A stretch of DNA of 64,000 bases from Macrolepiota albuminosa (lineage: Eukaryota; Basidiomycota; Agaricomycetes; Agaricales; Agaricaceae), in assembly GCA_027475525.1 (NCBI GenBank), contig JAMWFC010000116.1, positions 743,826 to 807,825 on the forward strand. The letters run 5' to 3'. Under the pieces are notes generated by a model, which saw only the letters and a program-made list of their open reading frames with translations, ran no database searches and was not told the origin of the DNA. The position numbers were made by a program, and so were the translations under genes. Shown here one piece after another: positions 46,482-58,553 of this stretch; within the stretch, counting starts at the first letter, position 1; the number at the start of each line of letters is the position of its first letter.

Positions 46482-47937
46482 GTGCCTGGCTATCAGTCCA
46501 TATATTGCTCGTTGTTTTTAAATATGCATCGTTCACAAGGTATGCACGTATCTAATTTGGTGCGACATATCTCATGTACGGTCGACAGGGAGCCTACAGT
46601 AATTCAACCCGCGCGCTCTCGATACCTATGTGTTCTGTCGAACGCCGAGCAATGCTCGATCTATGATACTGAGCGATGCTCGATCCGTGATACTGAACGA
46701 TGCTATCGTACCTATACAGAATGCCATACTACTGTACGGTTTGATATGTGCACAAATCAGTGCACATACCTTGCAATTCAAGACTCCATGGGCAACAGGA
46801 CACACACACATTGGGTATTTTCCTTTTTTAGGGTCAACATACCTAATCGATACTATGTTTTTTTTTGGTTCTATATGCCCTGGTTATATTATTGTAGATT
46901 TTCGACTGTTCCGGCGACGTTCAAACGATGCAGGATAACGCGACTTTTTGTGATGCGATCCCTCATGTCCCGTCACGATTTTCTAGCGTGCCTGCGCCGA
47001 TGCCACCTAGGTCCTATATTGTGTAACCGCATGATGAGGAACAATGTATGTAATGTTACGTTTGCTGTCGAAACCTTACTGCGTGGATACTGTTTGCCTG
47101 ATACGTGGCCTTGTTTGGACCAACACATCGTTATTAGCTCAACCCTTTCTGCAGTAAAATCGTTTGTGGTACCTGGACTTAGAATATCAGGGTATTCGCA
47201 TCTATCTGCGTCTAGAGCTTCCCGTAGGAGTGGTCGATTGTCCGCATGCAAGTCCCTCGGACGTCAAAGATTGCTTCGTAAACCTAAACGTGTCCTCAGG
47301 CGACCTATAGGCGGTGGTAAAACCTATGCGTTCTCCTTTGCACAAGTAGATACATACATCGACGCGAGTCAGGGCAAACACAACCCGCAACACATATTCA
47401 AATTCATCAATCATGCAGATGATGTAGGTTTGCTGTCGTACCCAATTGCTGCAGGATACGTGCATGCTAGGCTGCCTTTGTCTACCCTTTCACAACATCT
47501 CACATTGAAGCAGCTACGATCCGTAGCGCGTATACATGGGATTGTGCTGCCTAAGCGTTTTAGAGCGTCACATCCAAGTGATTTATTTAATTCTCACAGT
47601 TGCTCGAAATGCGTTAGTTGGTCTACTGTATTGACGGCTGATCTCAGTTCACAAGCAAGAAACACGCTAAGACGCTCTGTAGTGCGTAATCAAAAGTATG
47701 AAGTTGTTCTTGAGGCAGATGTTCGGGGCCCTGACAAGCCCAAATTTCCTCCTGTGCCTCTTACACCAAGCCTAACTACTCAAATCATACACAACTTTTG
47801 CAACGAAACAGGTCCAGCGCAATTAGAAGAAAGTGGTTGCACTGTTTGTGGTTTGCTGCACCCAGTTAAGGATATGCATACTCTAAAAAGTATGAAAGGG
47901 TTTCTTGGTGTGTTATCCGCCAAAGGAGTTACCAGAG
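46482..47937 (+). CDS. N-terminal part of a Helitron-like replicase/helicase protein, cut by the gap
   Basis: An open frame runs into the N gap. The C-terminal visible part resembles the segment before the Helitron-like domain in fungal Helitron proteins: LSQHLTLKQLRSVARIHGI, HSCSKCVSW and then SGCTVCGLLHPVKDMHTLK with a CxxC pair. The Rep (HUH) and PIF1-helicase domains would lie in the gap or be lost. The true start is unclear; convincing similarity begins only near 47300. Assignment is from recalled family patterns. Confidence 0.5.
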
Positions 47938-48037
47938 NNNNNNNNNNNNNNNNNNNNNNNNNNNNNNNNNNNNNNNNNNNNNNNNNNNNNNNNNNNNNNN
48001 NNNNNNNNNNNNNNNNNNNNNNNNNNNNNNNNNNNNN
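47938..48037. other. Assembly gap of 100 N
   Basis: Exactly 100 N separate the Helitron-like ORF from a gypsy RNase H; the length is a placeholder. Sequence on the two sides belongs to different elements. Confidence 0.99.
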
Positions 48038-50081
48038 GTAAGTGGCATCCTGTGGCTTTCTACTCCAAGAGTCTCAATGCTGTGGAGCGAAATTATGAGA
48101 TCCATGACAAGGAGATGCTAGCTATCATTCGGTCATTTGAGGAGTGGCGACATTTCCTTGAGGGTGCCAGGCATAAATTCGAGGTGTGGACTGATCACAA
48201 GAACTTAGAGTACTTTCGGACGGCCAAGAAACTTAACCGCCGACAGGCTCGATGGTCCTTGTATCTGGCCAACTTCGACTTCTCTCTGCATCACAAACCT
48301 GGACGGAGCATGGGTAAGCCAGATGTGCTTTCTAGGCGAGCAGATCATGGTTCAGGAGCTAGTGACAATGACAATATTGTACTCCTGAAGCCAGAGCTAT
48401 TTGCTATCCGTGCTCTAGAAGGTGTGGTTGGCCAGGGAGAAGAAGTGAGCATCCTTCGAGACATCCGACGAGGTAACCGGGAGGGCGCTCAAGAAGATCT
48501 GGTAGCTAAGGCTGCCATGGCCTTGCATGCTCGAGAGAAAACTGGAGTGAAGTCCGTCCGCACCGACGAGTGGTCTCTGGAGAATGGTCTTCTCACCTTT
48601 CAAGGACGCATTTATGTTCCCAACCTGCCAGATCTTTGGAGGCAGATTGTGGAGCAGCATCATGACTCTCGAGTTGCAGGACATCCTGGCAGATGGAAGA
48701 CACTGGAGCTGGTCTCACGGAATTACTGGTGGCCTCAAATGTCACGGTATATTGGCTCTTACACCTCCACCTGCGATCTTTGCCTTCAGACTAAGCCTTG
48801 TCGTCAGCCTCCTATGGGACAACTTCATCCATTGCCTATCCCAGCTGAGCGTTGGAGTGTGGCCTCAGTAGACTTCATTGTTGAGTTACCTGATTCTCAT
48901 GGATATGATGCGATCATGGTGGTAGTGGATCTCTGTGGCAAGCGTGCTCATTTTATTCCAACACACACTACTTGCTCAGCCATGGGTGCTGCCAATCTGT
49001 ACCGGAAGCATGTCTGGAAGCTCCATGGGTTGTCAGATGCTTACGTCTCGGATCGTGGACCTCAGTTTGTGGCAGAGTTTACTAGAGAACTGTATCACCT
49101 CCTCCATGTCAAACTCCACACTTCCACAGCCTACCACCCCCAATCTGATGGCCAGACTGAGCATGTCAACCAGGAGCTAGAACAGTATCTCCGGCTCTTC
49201 TGCAATGAACGACAGGATGACTGGGACGACAGACTGAGCATGTCAACCAGGAGCTAGAACAGTATCTCCGGCTCTTCTGCAATGAACGACAGGATGACTG
49301 GGACGACCTATTACCGGAGGCAGAGTTCCAGTACAACAACCGTGTACACGCTGCCACCCAAATGTCTCCTTTCCTTCTAGATACTGGTCAACATCCTCGG
49401 ATGGGATTTGAGCCTCGTGGACGACCTTCAGAGAATGAAGCTGTCAACAAGTTCATAGATCGGATGAAGGCAGCCCAGGAGGAAGCCAAGGCAGCTTTAG
49501 CTAAGGCAAAGGATGACATGGCCCGCTACTATGACTGTGGACGAACTCCAGCCCCCAAGTACAAGCCTGGAGATCGAGTCTACCTGGATGCCTCTGACAT
49601 TGCTACCACCCGACCTTCTCAGAAGCTCTCTCACCGTCGTCTAGGACCCTTTCCTATAGTACGGCAGGTAGGCCCACTTGCCTATTGACTCAAGCTGCCT
49701 AGTGGAATGAGTCGACTCCATCCAGTCTTCAATGTGGTGAAGCTTTCTCCAGCCCCAGAGGATCCAATCCCAGGTTGGCGTCCACAGCCACCTCCACCAC
49801 CAGTTCTGGTGAACAACCAAGAAGAGTACGAAGTGGAACAGATCCTAGACAGCCGACTCTTTAGAAACAAGCTTCAGTTCAAGGTCAAGTGGAAGGGCTA
49901 CGGAATCGAGGACATCTCCTGGGAGCCACAAGAGAATGTCCATGCCCCTGCCTTAGTCCGGGAATTCTATCAACAGCATCCCAATGCTCCTCGGGCAATC
50001 AGAGGCCTCTATTCTCTTTCCAAGGTAGACCAGGCCATCCAGAACTACTTCTATCCAGCACGTCGAGACGCCGCGCTCTAG
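48038..50081 (+). pseudogene. Pol of chromovirus B (RNase H, integrase, chromodomain), with breaks
   Basis: RNase H: HPVAFYSKSLNAVERNYEIH, DKEMLAI, WTDHKNLEYF. Integrase: HHDSRVAGHPG with CDLC, and core residues in VDFIVELPDSHGYDAIM, VSDRGPQFVAEF and DGQTEHVNQELEQYLR. Chromodomain: YEVEQILDSR, FKVKWKGYGIEDISWEP. A 77-bp duplication at 49154-49307 shifts the frame but is probably artificial. A TGA at 49686-49688, after GPLAY, is a genuine-looking nonsense codon (CGA expected). The last frame ends at 50081. Confidence 0.88.
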
Positions 50082-50092
50082 AGGGGGGGTGA

Positions 50093-50591
50093 TGTCAGGG
50101 GACTCCTCATTTCTTCCTTTTCTCACTCCTTATCTCTTCACTCTCCTTCCATTCATTCTCTTATTTCTTCTGACATTATTTCATTTTACTGTTTCTATTC
50201 TTTCAACACTATCTGTCAGTACCACTCTCAGCCCTTGAGATGCTCTGGTTCTTTAGCCACCATTCAGACAAGTGTGGGCCTACTCAGCACCGCTTCCAGA
50301 CTGCTTATATAAGCCAGAGTTTGCCAAAGTCTGCCTCTTATTTGTACAAGTGTTTGTGTAGGCAATTTTCGAGTTTTTAAGGTTTTGTTGTACTGTACAG
50401 TTGTTTTCCATGCTTCAGAGGCCCCAGAAGCATCCAACCTGGCATAGGGAATCCCTAGACTTGTTCTCTTTGGATCTCCCTCTGCCAGGTGAGTAGCTAC
50501 CTTGATATTGTCAGTATATATTCTAATACACTTTGGATCTCCCTCTGCCAGCTGTGTGACTGAGCCACAGCCTCTAGAGGTCGCCCTTACA
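50093..50591 (+). repeat. LTR of chromovirus B (3' LTR)
   Basis: TGTCAGGGGACTCC ... CGCCCTTACA, 499 bp. It has a TATA box (TATATAAG, about 50306-50313). Near the end CTTTGGATCTCCCTCTGCCAG occurs twice, 63 bp apart (50468-50488, 50531-50551); the stretch between (50489-50551) begins GTGAGT and ends CAG, so it looks like a spliceable intron. Other copies are at 30622-31104 and 51488-51982, with worn pieces at 5094-5240 and 6370-6474. Confidence 0.92.
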
Positions 50592-51087
50592 GAAGCATGG
50601 AGAAGGGAATAATCTCATGGTATGGGGCTATATGAGTTGAAATGAGGTAGGAAAGCTTGTGGAGATGGTGGGAATCATGAATGCAGAGCAGTACTGTGAA
50701 ATTTTAGATGATGAAGCAAAGGAGAGCTTTGAGAAGTTGGAGATGGAGGAGGGTGCCCACTACTTTTAACAGGACAATGACCCCAAACACAACTCCAAGA
50801 GGGCTGACAAGTGGTTTGAGGACAAGAACTTTGATGTCCTTTGGTGGCCAGTCCAATTCCCTGATCTCAACCCTATTGAACATCTCTGGGAGTACCTCAA
50901 AGAGCAACTTAGGCAGTATGAAACACCTCATTGTGTGCATGAGTTATGGGAGAGAGTTGCAAAGGAGTGGGATGAGATACCACCAGAGGTATGCCAAAGA
51001 CTAATAGAAAGCATGTCTAGAAAAATTCAAGCAGTTATCAAGGCAAATGGAGGACATACCACTGCTGGTACTGGAAAGTGTTGGTAA
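50592..51087 (+). pseudogene. Tc1/mariner-type transposase, C-terminal fragment
   Basis: The frame reads NLMVWGYMS, stop, NEVGKLVEMVGIM, AEQYCEIL, then after another stop QDNDPKHNSKRADKWF and WWPVQFPDLNPIEHLWEYLK, ending ANGGHTTAGTGKCW. These are the DDE-domain motifs of Tc1 transposases, with the second Asp in QDND and the Glu in PIEHLW. Two in-frame stops make it inactive. The N-terminal part was presumably cut off by gypsy B and lies beyond its lost 5' end. Confidence 0.88.
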
Positions 51088-51278
51088 AAGAAAGCTGTTA
51101 TGCTATTTCTGATGTATTAATTTTCCAAAAAAAGAGTCATTCAACAAAGGAAAGTGCCTTTTTCTTTTGAAAATTGGCACATTGGAAATTGCATGACAGC
51201 TTTCTTTTCTAATTTTTCCAATGGAAACACAATCCGGTGCCAGCAGTGTACAAAGTACTATATACTAAAATTAGAGAT

Positions 51279-52207
51279 GCTTAAAAAACTGTCCCAATGA
51301 GTGAATATTTTAAAATGGCTATTGCTCCATCAGTTCTGACCTTAGTATATGATGCACCCCAGTCCATCGACAAGCTGCCAAAGACAATACAAAGAGAGTT
51401 CTACATCACAACGATATGATACATGACCAAACATAGATAGACCACAGTTTACACACCAGGAGTAGATTATGCACTAGAACCTACCCCTGGAAGGGCAACC
51501 TCTAGAGGCTGTGGCTCAGTCACACAGCTGGCAGAGGGAGATCCAAAGTGTATTAAGATATACTGACAATATCATGATAGCTACTCACCTGGCAGAGAGA
51601 GATCCAAAGAGAACAAGTCTAGGGATTCCCTATGCCAGGTTGGATGCTTCTGGGGCCTCTGAAGCATGGAAAACAACTGTACAGTACAACAAAACCTTAA
51701 AAACTCGAAAATTGCCTACACAAACAATTGCACAAATAAGGAGCAAACTCTGGCAAACTCTGGCTTATATAAGTGGTCTGGAAGTGTTGCTGAGGGGTCC
51801 ACACTTGTCTGAATGGTAGCTAAAGAACCAGAGCACCTCAAGGGCTGAGAGCAGTACTAACAGATAGTGTTGAAAGAATAGAAACAGTAAAATGAAATAA
51901 TGTCAGAAGAAATAAGAGAATGAATGAAGGGAGAGTGAAGAGATAAGGAGTGAGAAAAGGAAGAAATGAGGAGTCCCTGACAACCCTCACCTCTTAGCCC
52001 TGCATGGTGGCTTGCTGGCAGTATAATCACAATTCATTCATTCATTCATTCTATCAGTTCTGATTTCAATTACATAAGCCTCCATTTATTTTGTAGCTAC
52101 AATGCCATAGTATTTTACATGATTTAATCAGGAATTTAGCTACTTCTCATCCTTCATGCCAATGTCATCTTTCAAAAAGTATGAAACATTGGGACAGTTT
52201 TTTGAGC
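51279..52207. mobile_element. Non-autonomous Tc1-type element holding a solo LTR
   Basis: Inverted ends GCTTAAAAAACTGTCCCAATG (51279-51299) and CATTGGGACAGTTTTTTGAGC (52187-52207) match at 20 of 21 bases; the pattern CAGTGGCTCAAAAAACTG is typical of Tc1-type TIRs. Without the solo LTR inside, about 430 bp remain with no ORF, so it is a MITE or internal-deletion derivative. The exact outer ends were not resolved. Confidence 0.75.
51488..51982 (-). repeat. Solo LTR of gypsy family B, reverse orientation
   Basis: It runs TGGAAGGGCAACCTC ... GGAGTCCCTGACA over 495 bp and is close to the reverse complement of 50093-50591. ACCCC before and ACCCT after it are a slightly decayed 5-bp target duplication, so it formed by LTR-LTR recombination after insertion into the Tc1-type MITE. 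Confidence 0.9.
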
Positions 52208-52212
52208 CACTG

Positions 52213-53705
52213 TAAGTCAGAATGCAGCCAAATACTGAGCTTCAGCTGAAATGCCAGCACTATTGATAGCAATCTCTGATACAAAGTTCAGGGATCTAGG
52301 ATGGCTGTGGTGCAGTAAATACTGCAATCTTTGCTTCCTTGCCTACCTACACCACATTGGTCAACCAGAATCAATAAAAGTTAAGGTGCAAGATGCTCCT
52401 AAAGTTGTTTTGGCATTTCCAATGCCCATTGATGTAAATTGTTTCCTAGCCATCTGGAAGATGGCTAAATACAGTGTCATTGAGCCACTTGAAGTTCTGT
52501 TTGGACTTCTTAACATATGTGCTAAGCATTGTTTGACCTTAGTGTTGTGAGCCTTCTTAAGGTGATGCATTTGCTTGTTGTTGTTGGGCTCAATATCTTC
52601 ATACCTTCTTGAGGAGTCCCTATCATCAGACCTATTGTCATCTTCTTCACCCTTGGCAGGTTCTTTGATGAAGAATTAATTGTTCATCACTGTCCTCACA
52701 GTACATTGTCATGATGGGCAGCTCAGGGTACCTCTAAGAAAAGTTGTATGTATGAGGTTGCTCAACCTCAATTACTCTGATGTCAGCCCTATTGGGCACA
52801 TTTCTTGGAAAATGTACTAGCATGGGAGCAGCTTTCATGCTGCTCTTAATTGGGCAAGACACACTAGGCTTGCTAGAGGATAGCATAGACATGCTATCCA
52901 GAGAAATCTACTTAGGCCTTACCAGGCCTGTAGGACAATAGAGACTGAGTTTGATGACCCTATCATCACCTTCTTCAGGTTGGTCACCTTGTTGCCCCTC
53001 CCTTTCTCCTTAGGAGGTCCCTGTGGACCATCCAATTACCATGTCCTCACCCTGTAGAGCAAGTTTTTCATAGGGCAACACAGTTGCCCTTGCAATTGGC
53101 AATGGGGAGGGTCCTGTTAATAGACCTTCCAGGGAGATTCTTCAGAAGGAGAAGCCATTTATTTCCCCAAACTAAGCAGTCTTGTAAAAATCCTTTCAGG
53201 CCTCATTGTGCTGTTGTTTGACAAGATCAAGTTCATTGAGAACTTGTTTGAGTGCAATCTGCACCATGAGGCTTTTGAGGATGTCAATACCTATGTCTTC
53301 AGGCACACCAGCATTGTGCAGTTGTTGCAATAGATGAGCTAGTTGCTTGTCAGCTTCCACATTCAGAGAAGGCTCTTAAGCCTTCTCTCTTTCTTTTTCC
53401 TTGGACAATGGGGCATTACTTGAATGCCCTGCATACATCTGTCTCCATGATAGTTCAGATAACTCAGAGACTGTTGGTCATACCAGCACATCATTGTCTA
53501 CATCCATCATGTGAGGTGAGACAGGTGTGAACTAGTTATAGCTCATCCCTTGGGTTAAGTAGCATAACAAGTACTTGCAGTCCTGCAGAAACAAATAGCT
53601 GCATTACCACAAGATGCTGTGATAGCTCCCAAGGCCACCTTGCTTTGTTTATCATTTGTGAAGTATAAACAAACATCAAAGACTAGCAAATACCAATCAC
53701 CAGTC
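52213..53705. other. Stretch without an intact gene
   Basis: It is AT-richer, with only short open frames. The minus frame 52361-52570 (HHLKKAHNTKVKQCL) faintly resembles coding sequence of a transposon-like protein, but no family can be named. It looks like old element debris. It ends at CAGTC, the base run before the LTR of chromovirus copy 2. Confidence 0.35.
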
Positions 53706-54534
53706 TGTCACGACCCCTCCCCCCCGGGCCCACCCCGGGACACCCCCGGAACACCCTCCGGGACCCTCCCTCTGACCCCACAGGACACGCCCCGCCATCA
53801 CCGGGCCCACCCCGGGACACCCCCGGAACACCCTCCGGGACCCTCCCTCTGACCCCACAGGACACGCCCCGCCATCACGACCGCCGACACCGCCATCACA
53901 CGCATCAAGGACCGCCATCAGCCGTCACCAGCCCCGATCAACGATCAGATCACGCGACTCGTGCCGGCCATCACGCATCACGCATCGCAGCTCCATCCGC
54001 GTCAATTGATCGCGCGCCCCACACGCGCGATCCCGGTATACAGCCCCTGCCGCTACTCAATAAACCCCGGAACCCATCCCAGACATCCCGGAACCCTGAG
54101 ACCCGGCCCCGCAGTACTTATAGTGTAGCTCCCTGTTGTATTCGGTAGTCTTGATATTACATACTTTGCATAACTGTTACTTGGATATTGCGTGCCCTCT
54201 TGTTTGACTGGTACGCCTTGTTTGGTACGCTTCGACTGGCACGCCTCAGTATTCGCGTGCTCTAAGCTTTGGTACGCACTTCGCGACTCTTAAGTTACTA
54301 ACTTGGTCTCGTCTTAGAACCTCCGGTTCACGACTCGACCCCCTCTAACTCTCAGCCACCCCCAACCCAAAACTCCCGGACTCTAGTCCCCTCTCCCGGG
54401 ATTACCCCCTGTCCTCGTCTTGAACCCCGGAGTCCTTAGCCCCGGAGTTCCAGACACCCGAGTATCCGTAGATCAAGTCCGCATCGTAAGGGCGTCGCTT
54501 TCCCGGAAAGCCCCCGATTCAGCAGAACCTGACA
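53706..54534 (+). repeat. 5' LTR of chromovirus copy 2
   Basis: It begins TGTCACGACCCC and ends CAGAACCTGACA. It has TTATAG (54118-54123) and, 28 bases on, AGTCTTGATATTA (54147-54159), complementary to the PBS and therefore the likely transcript start. It includes a 77-bp duplication (53724-53877). CAGTC at 53701-53705 would be the target duplication. Confidence 0.92.
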
Positions 54535-54548
54535 TAATATCAAGACTC
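54535..54548 (+). promoter_or_regulatory. Self-priming-type primer binding site of copy 2
   Basis: TAATATCAAGACTC follows the LTR directly; 13 bases are complementary to 54147-54159 in the LTR. The same pair exists in copy 1, so the complementarity is conserved. Confidence 0.6.
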
Positions 54549-54567
54549 TCTCCTTACACCGTTCTTG

Positions 54568-57500
54568 ATGGCTACGTATACTCACACTTACTACCCCACC
54601 AGGTACCAGACCGACCCTTACGGACGCCCGGTACCCGACCACTACTCCGCGCAGACCCCCCGCCCCGCTACCCCACCGGGTACCAGACCGACCCTTACGG
54701 ACGCCCGGTACCCGACCACTACTCCGCGCAGACCCCCCGCCCCGCCTACCCACCTCTCCCGTACGACCCTCCATATCTCCACCGCCACTGGGCCCCCGAC
54801 CCGTCCCTCTACGACCTAGGGCCCTCAGCCAGCTGGGCCCCTCCGCCCAACTTAGCCATGGCACGACCCATGGAGGTCCCCTCGTACCGGAGCATCCCCG
54901 GGGGCCTGCCGGAGACCCCACCCCCAACTTAGCCATGGCACGACCCATGGAGGTCCCCTCGTACCGGAGCATCCCCGGGGGCCTGCCGGAGACCCCACCC
55001 GTACCCAGTGGACCTCGCCCGATTCCCCCCAGCGAGGGCCCCTTTGCACCCACCCCCTACTACGGTTATCAGCGCCCCGTCCCCCAACCCCGAGAACCCC
55101 GAGGACCCCCCTACCCCGACTACCCCCCACCCCCTACTACGGTTATCAGCGCCCCGTCCCCCAACACCGAGAACCCCGAGGACCCCCCTATCCCGACTAC
55201 CCCCCCCGTCATTACCCGGCCGCCGCTCCACCCGCTCGAACCCCTCCCTCGCCAATGGGACGACGACGCCTCGAGGAGTACGAACGGCAACGGGACGAGG
55301 TACTCCGCTCCCTCAGGATCTCACCAGAGGACTTCGCGCAACGGACCAGGACGCTGCTCGTGGAATTCGGACACGACGACTTCGAAGGCACTCCGGAGGA
55401 ATGGGCTCACTGCCTGGTCGAATTCGGGGATCGCCTCACGCGAGGAGAACTCCCGGAGCAAACCATGGTAAAGTATAGGCGCAACACGATCCTCCGGGAA
55501 GAATTACAGCAACTGCTCGACGAAGTCCACGCGTCCCCCTCCCCTCGGCCCATCAACGACCCCGCGGACCCAGGTCGCTCGATTCACATTCGACGGGAAC
55601 CCCCAGAACCGGTCCCAGCAGTCCCGGCAGCCCCCACGGTCCCCACTCCGGAGCAACGACAACGGGAAGAACGGCAGAACGCCTCAGCCATATTACGGTC
55701 CCTCAACCTGGCTGGAGGTCTCTTCGATCAACCCGCGGCCCGCACGGTAGGCTTGTCAAATCGCCGCAGGGCTAACTCCGTCCCTAGTACCTTCGAGACC
55801 TGGGGACAGCCCCAAAGACCCCTGGAACCCCTCCCGCGAACAGACAACGCCCGACCCCCGGCCCCGACTAACCCCGGCGGACCCCGCGCGGACACCCCTA
55901 GCACGGACGACACACTGTGCTACATCGACGAGCTTACGCGTGGCAACAACGAACCACGTCCCACGCCCGCGCCCGTCCCGATACCGCCCCCTACGTCAGC
56001 CCCGGTCCCTCCGGAACGCAACTTCCGCCGCGACCCGCCACCCCACTTCGACCTACGATACCGCCCCCTACGTCAGCCCCGGTCCCTCCGGAACGCAACT
56101 TCCGCCGCGACCCGCCACCCCACTTCGACCTACGAAACCCCCCGCAACCCCCGATACAAGCACGACCCTCCCGGGTTGAACGTCCCCCGCGCAACCCAGT
56201 ACCCGACCCAGCACCCGACCCCCCTCCGCCCGACCCGACACCGCCGAACCCTCCCCGACCACCTCCGCCACCCCCAGCTGAACCTCGAGGACGACCCCCA
56301 GGCCCTCCACCTCCGCCACTCCCTGCGTGGAGACCCGGGCCCCCTCCTGGCAGGAACGAACCCCCTTGGGACAACGGACCTCCCGGGCGTGGACCCCCAG
56401 GTGAGCCACCCGGAGGAGGACCTCCCGGCGGGTGGGGCCCCGCCCTTGGTGCTTTTCCTCCTCAAGGAGGAGGGGGTAATCATTACTACTATTATTACAA
56501 TGCTGGCCCCCCTCCCCGTAACGCTGCCGGACCGGACGACGCTCGCGACGCCCTCGCCCGCAAAGGACGACTGGACATCCAAAAACCCGACGCTTTCACG
56601 GGCCGGGACCCCTGAAAATGGCGTACCTTCCTCACTCAGTGTCTCAATACATTCCAGGCAAAGCCGCTCACGTTTCAGGTTGACAGCTCCCGGGTGGCCT
56701 TTGCCGCATCATACCTCCAGGGGATCGCCTTCGATCACTACACGGCCCTCATCCAGTTCGACCCCAACAATCCGGCACTCGCTCGCTGGCAGGCCTTCGT
56801 CTCGCCTTCGATCACTACACGGCCCTCATCCAGTTCGACCCCAACAATCCGGCACTCGCTCGCTGGCAGGCCTTCGTCAACGAGTTCTCTGGGAAGTTCG
56901 GAATCTACGACACCGTGGCCGAGGCCGAGGACAACCTCTTCAACCTCCGGATGCGCTCTGAAGAACGTTTCACAACCTTCATCGTACGTTTTGAAAAGGA
57001 AGCTTACGAGACAGGTTGGAATTACAGCGCCCTCCGGTACGCCCTCCGCCGCGCCCTCCCACAACGTATCAAGGACGTCCTCCGACTCGCCCCGAAACAA
57101 CCCTCCTACGACGGATACAAGGCCCTCGTCATGCAGATCGACCAACGCTACTGGGAAGACCGCAGCGAGTACTCGAATTCCCGACCCCCCTGGAACCCTA
57201 GAGGAGGACCCCCTTGGCCCTCCGGCGAAACCCCCAACCCCCAAGGTCGTCGAATTCCCGACCCCCCTGGAACCCTAGAGGAGGACCCCCTTGGCCCTCC
57301 GGCGAAACCCCCAACCCCCAAGGTCAAAACCCCGGTCCCCCCGCGTTCCCTGGCGGCCGACCCCCGGTGAGTCGCGGCCCGCCCAATGCTAACCCCGGCA
57401 GCGGCGCCTGCCCCCAGGCGCGTTCCCTGGCGGCCGACCCCCGGTGAGTCGCGGCCCGCCCAATGCTAACCCCGGCAGCGGCGCCTGCCCCCAGGCCCAA

Positions 57501-57827
57501 CTCAATGCCGCCGTGGCCGCCCACGACCCGGGCGACGTGCCAAGCCCCGAGGAACCCCCGGAAGACCCCGAAGACTTCGACTGCGACGACGAACGGGACG
57601 AGGAGGCCCTCCGAGCCAACCGGCTTCCGAAGAAGGGACGACCCTGGATCGAAGTCCCGACGGATGTGCAGGAACGACGGAGAAGGGAGGGTGTCTGCAT
57701 ACTCTGTGGTGAGAAAGATCATTTCATCTCCGAGTGCCCCAAACGACAGGTCATGGGACGTGCCACCTGGACCTTCGAAGGGGAGGACGCCACCTACGAG
57801 TATTCGGAAAACGACCTGGCGATTTAG
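54568..57827 (+). pseudogene. Gag of chromovirus copy 2, with a nonsense codon
   Basis: It starts at the ATG at 54568 (MATYTHTYYPTRYQTD) and has the same layout as in copy 1, with the CCHC knuckle CILCGEKDHFISEC near 57690 and its end at the TAG at 57825-57827 (YSENDLAI). Seven 77-bp duplications (54591, 54846, 55051, 55981, 56725, 57175, 57342) shift the frame. Independently, TGA at 56613-56615 replaces the CGA of copy 1 (GRDP-stop-KW), a CpG-to-TpG change, so this gag is dead even if the duplications are artefacts. Confidence 0.88.
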
Positions 57828-58553
57828 ACCCGGAAGACGCCCTAAATCGCGAAATCGACCCCGACGTCTTCTCCGCCCCGGTCTCACATCTTCGCTCCAC
57901 GACACTCGTACAGGACACCCTCACGGCTTATCTACCCTCCCACTCTTCGCACTCCCTTCTCCTCAAAACCTGCCTCACCCCCTCCGGAACTCCCCTCAAC
58001 ACCCTCGTCGACAGCGGCGCCACCGACAACTTCATCTCCTCAAAACCTGCCTCACCCCCTCCGGAACTCCCCTCAACACCCTCGTCGACAGCGGCGCCAC
58101 CGACAACTTCATCGACGAAGCATGGTCTATCCTCGCCCCGGAACCCGCCCAGCGACTCCCGGTCCCGGTATGGCTCTGCCTCTTCGACGGCGACGCCTCT
58201 ACGGCGGGGGACATCACTCATTTCGTGCGTATGCCCGTTACCTTCGCCAACGGACAGACTCACAACCTCCGGATGTTGATAACAAAACTCCACCCTTCCG
58301 CACCCCTGGTCTTAGGACTCCCGTGGCTCCGGGACACTAACCCCCGCATCGATTGGCGACACCTCACCCTTCGCCTGACCCGGGACCCGACCCCCGATGA
58401 CCAGCAACTCCCCTTCGACATCCCCCACTCCTCAAACCCAACCCCGAAGGACCCCCCGGACGAACCCCCATCACCCACCAGCAACTCCCCTTCGACATCC
58501 CCCACTCCTCAAACCCAACCCCGAAGGACCCCCCGGACGAACCCCCATCACCC
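54591..58553. repeat. Cluster of nine 77-bp direct duplications in copy 2
   Basis: First copies start near 54591, 54846, 55051, 55981, 56725, 57175, 57342, 57959 and 58400; each second copy starts exactly 77 bases later. Most are identical; those at 54591 and 55051 differ at one or two bases. Further ones start at 58981, 60892, 61704 and 62961. Confidence 0.9.

Larger units (their letters stand above)
48038..50591 (+). mobile_element. 3' half of a second Ty3/gypsy chromovirus (family B)
   Basis: From the gap rightward come RNase H, integrase, chromodomain, a polypurine tract (GAGGGGGGGTGA) and an LTR (50093-50591). The 5' half and 5' LTR are missing in the gap. No antisense extra gene is present here: the LTR begins about ten bases after the pol stop. 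It appears to be inserted in a Tc1 transposase gene, whose remainder starts right after the LTR. Confidence 0.9.
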
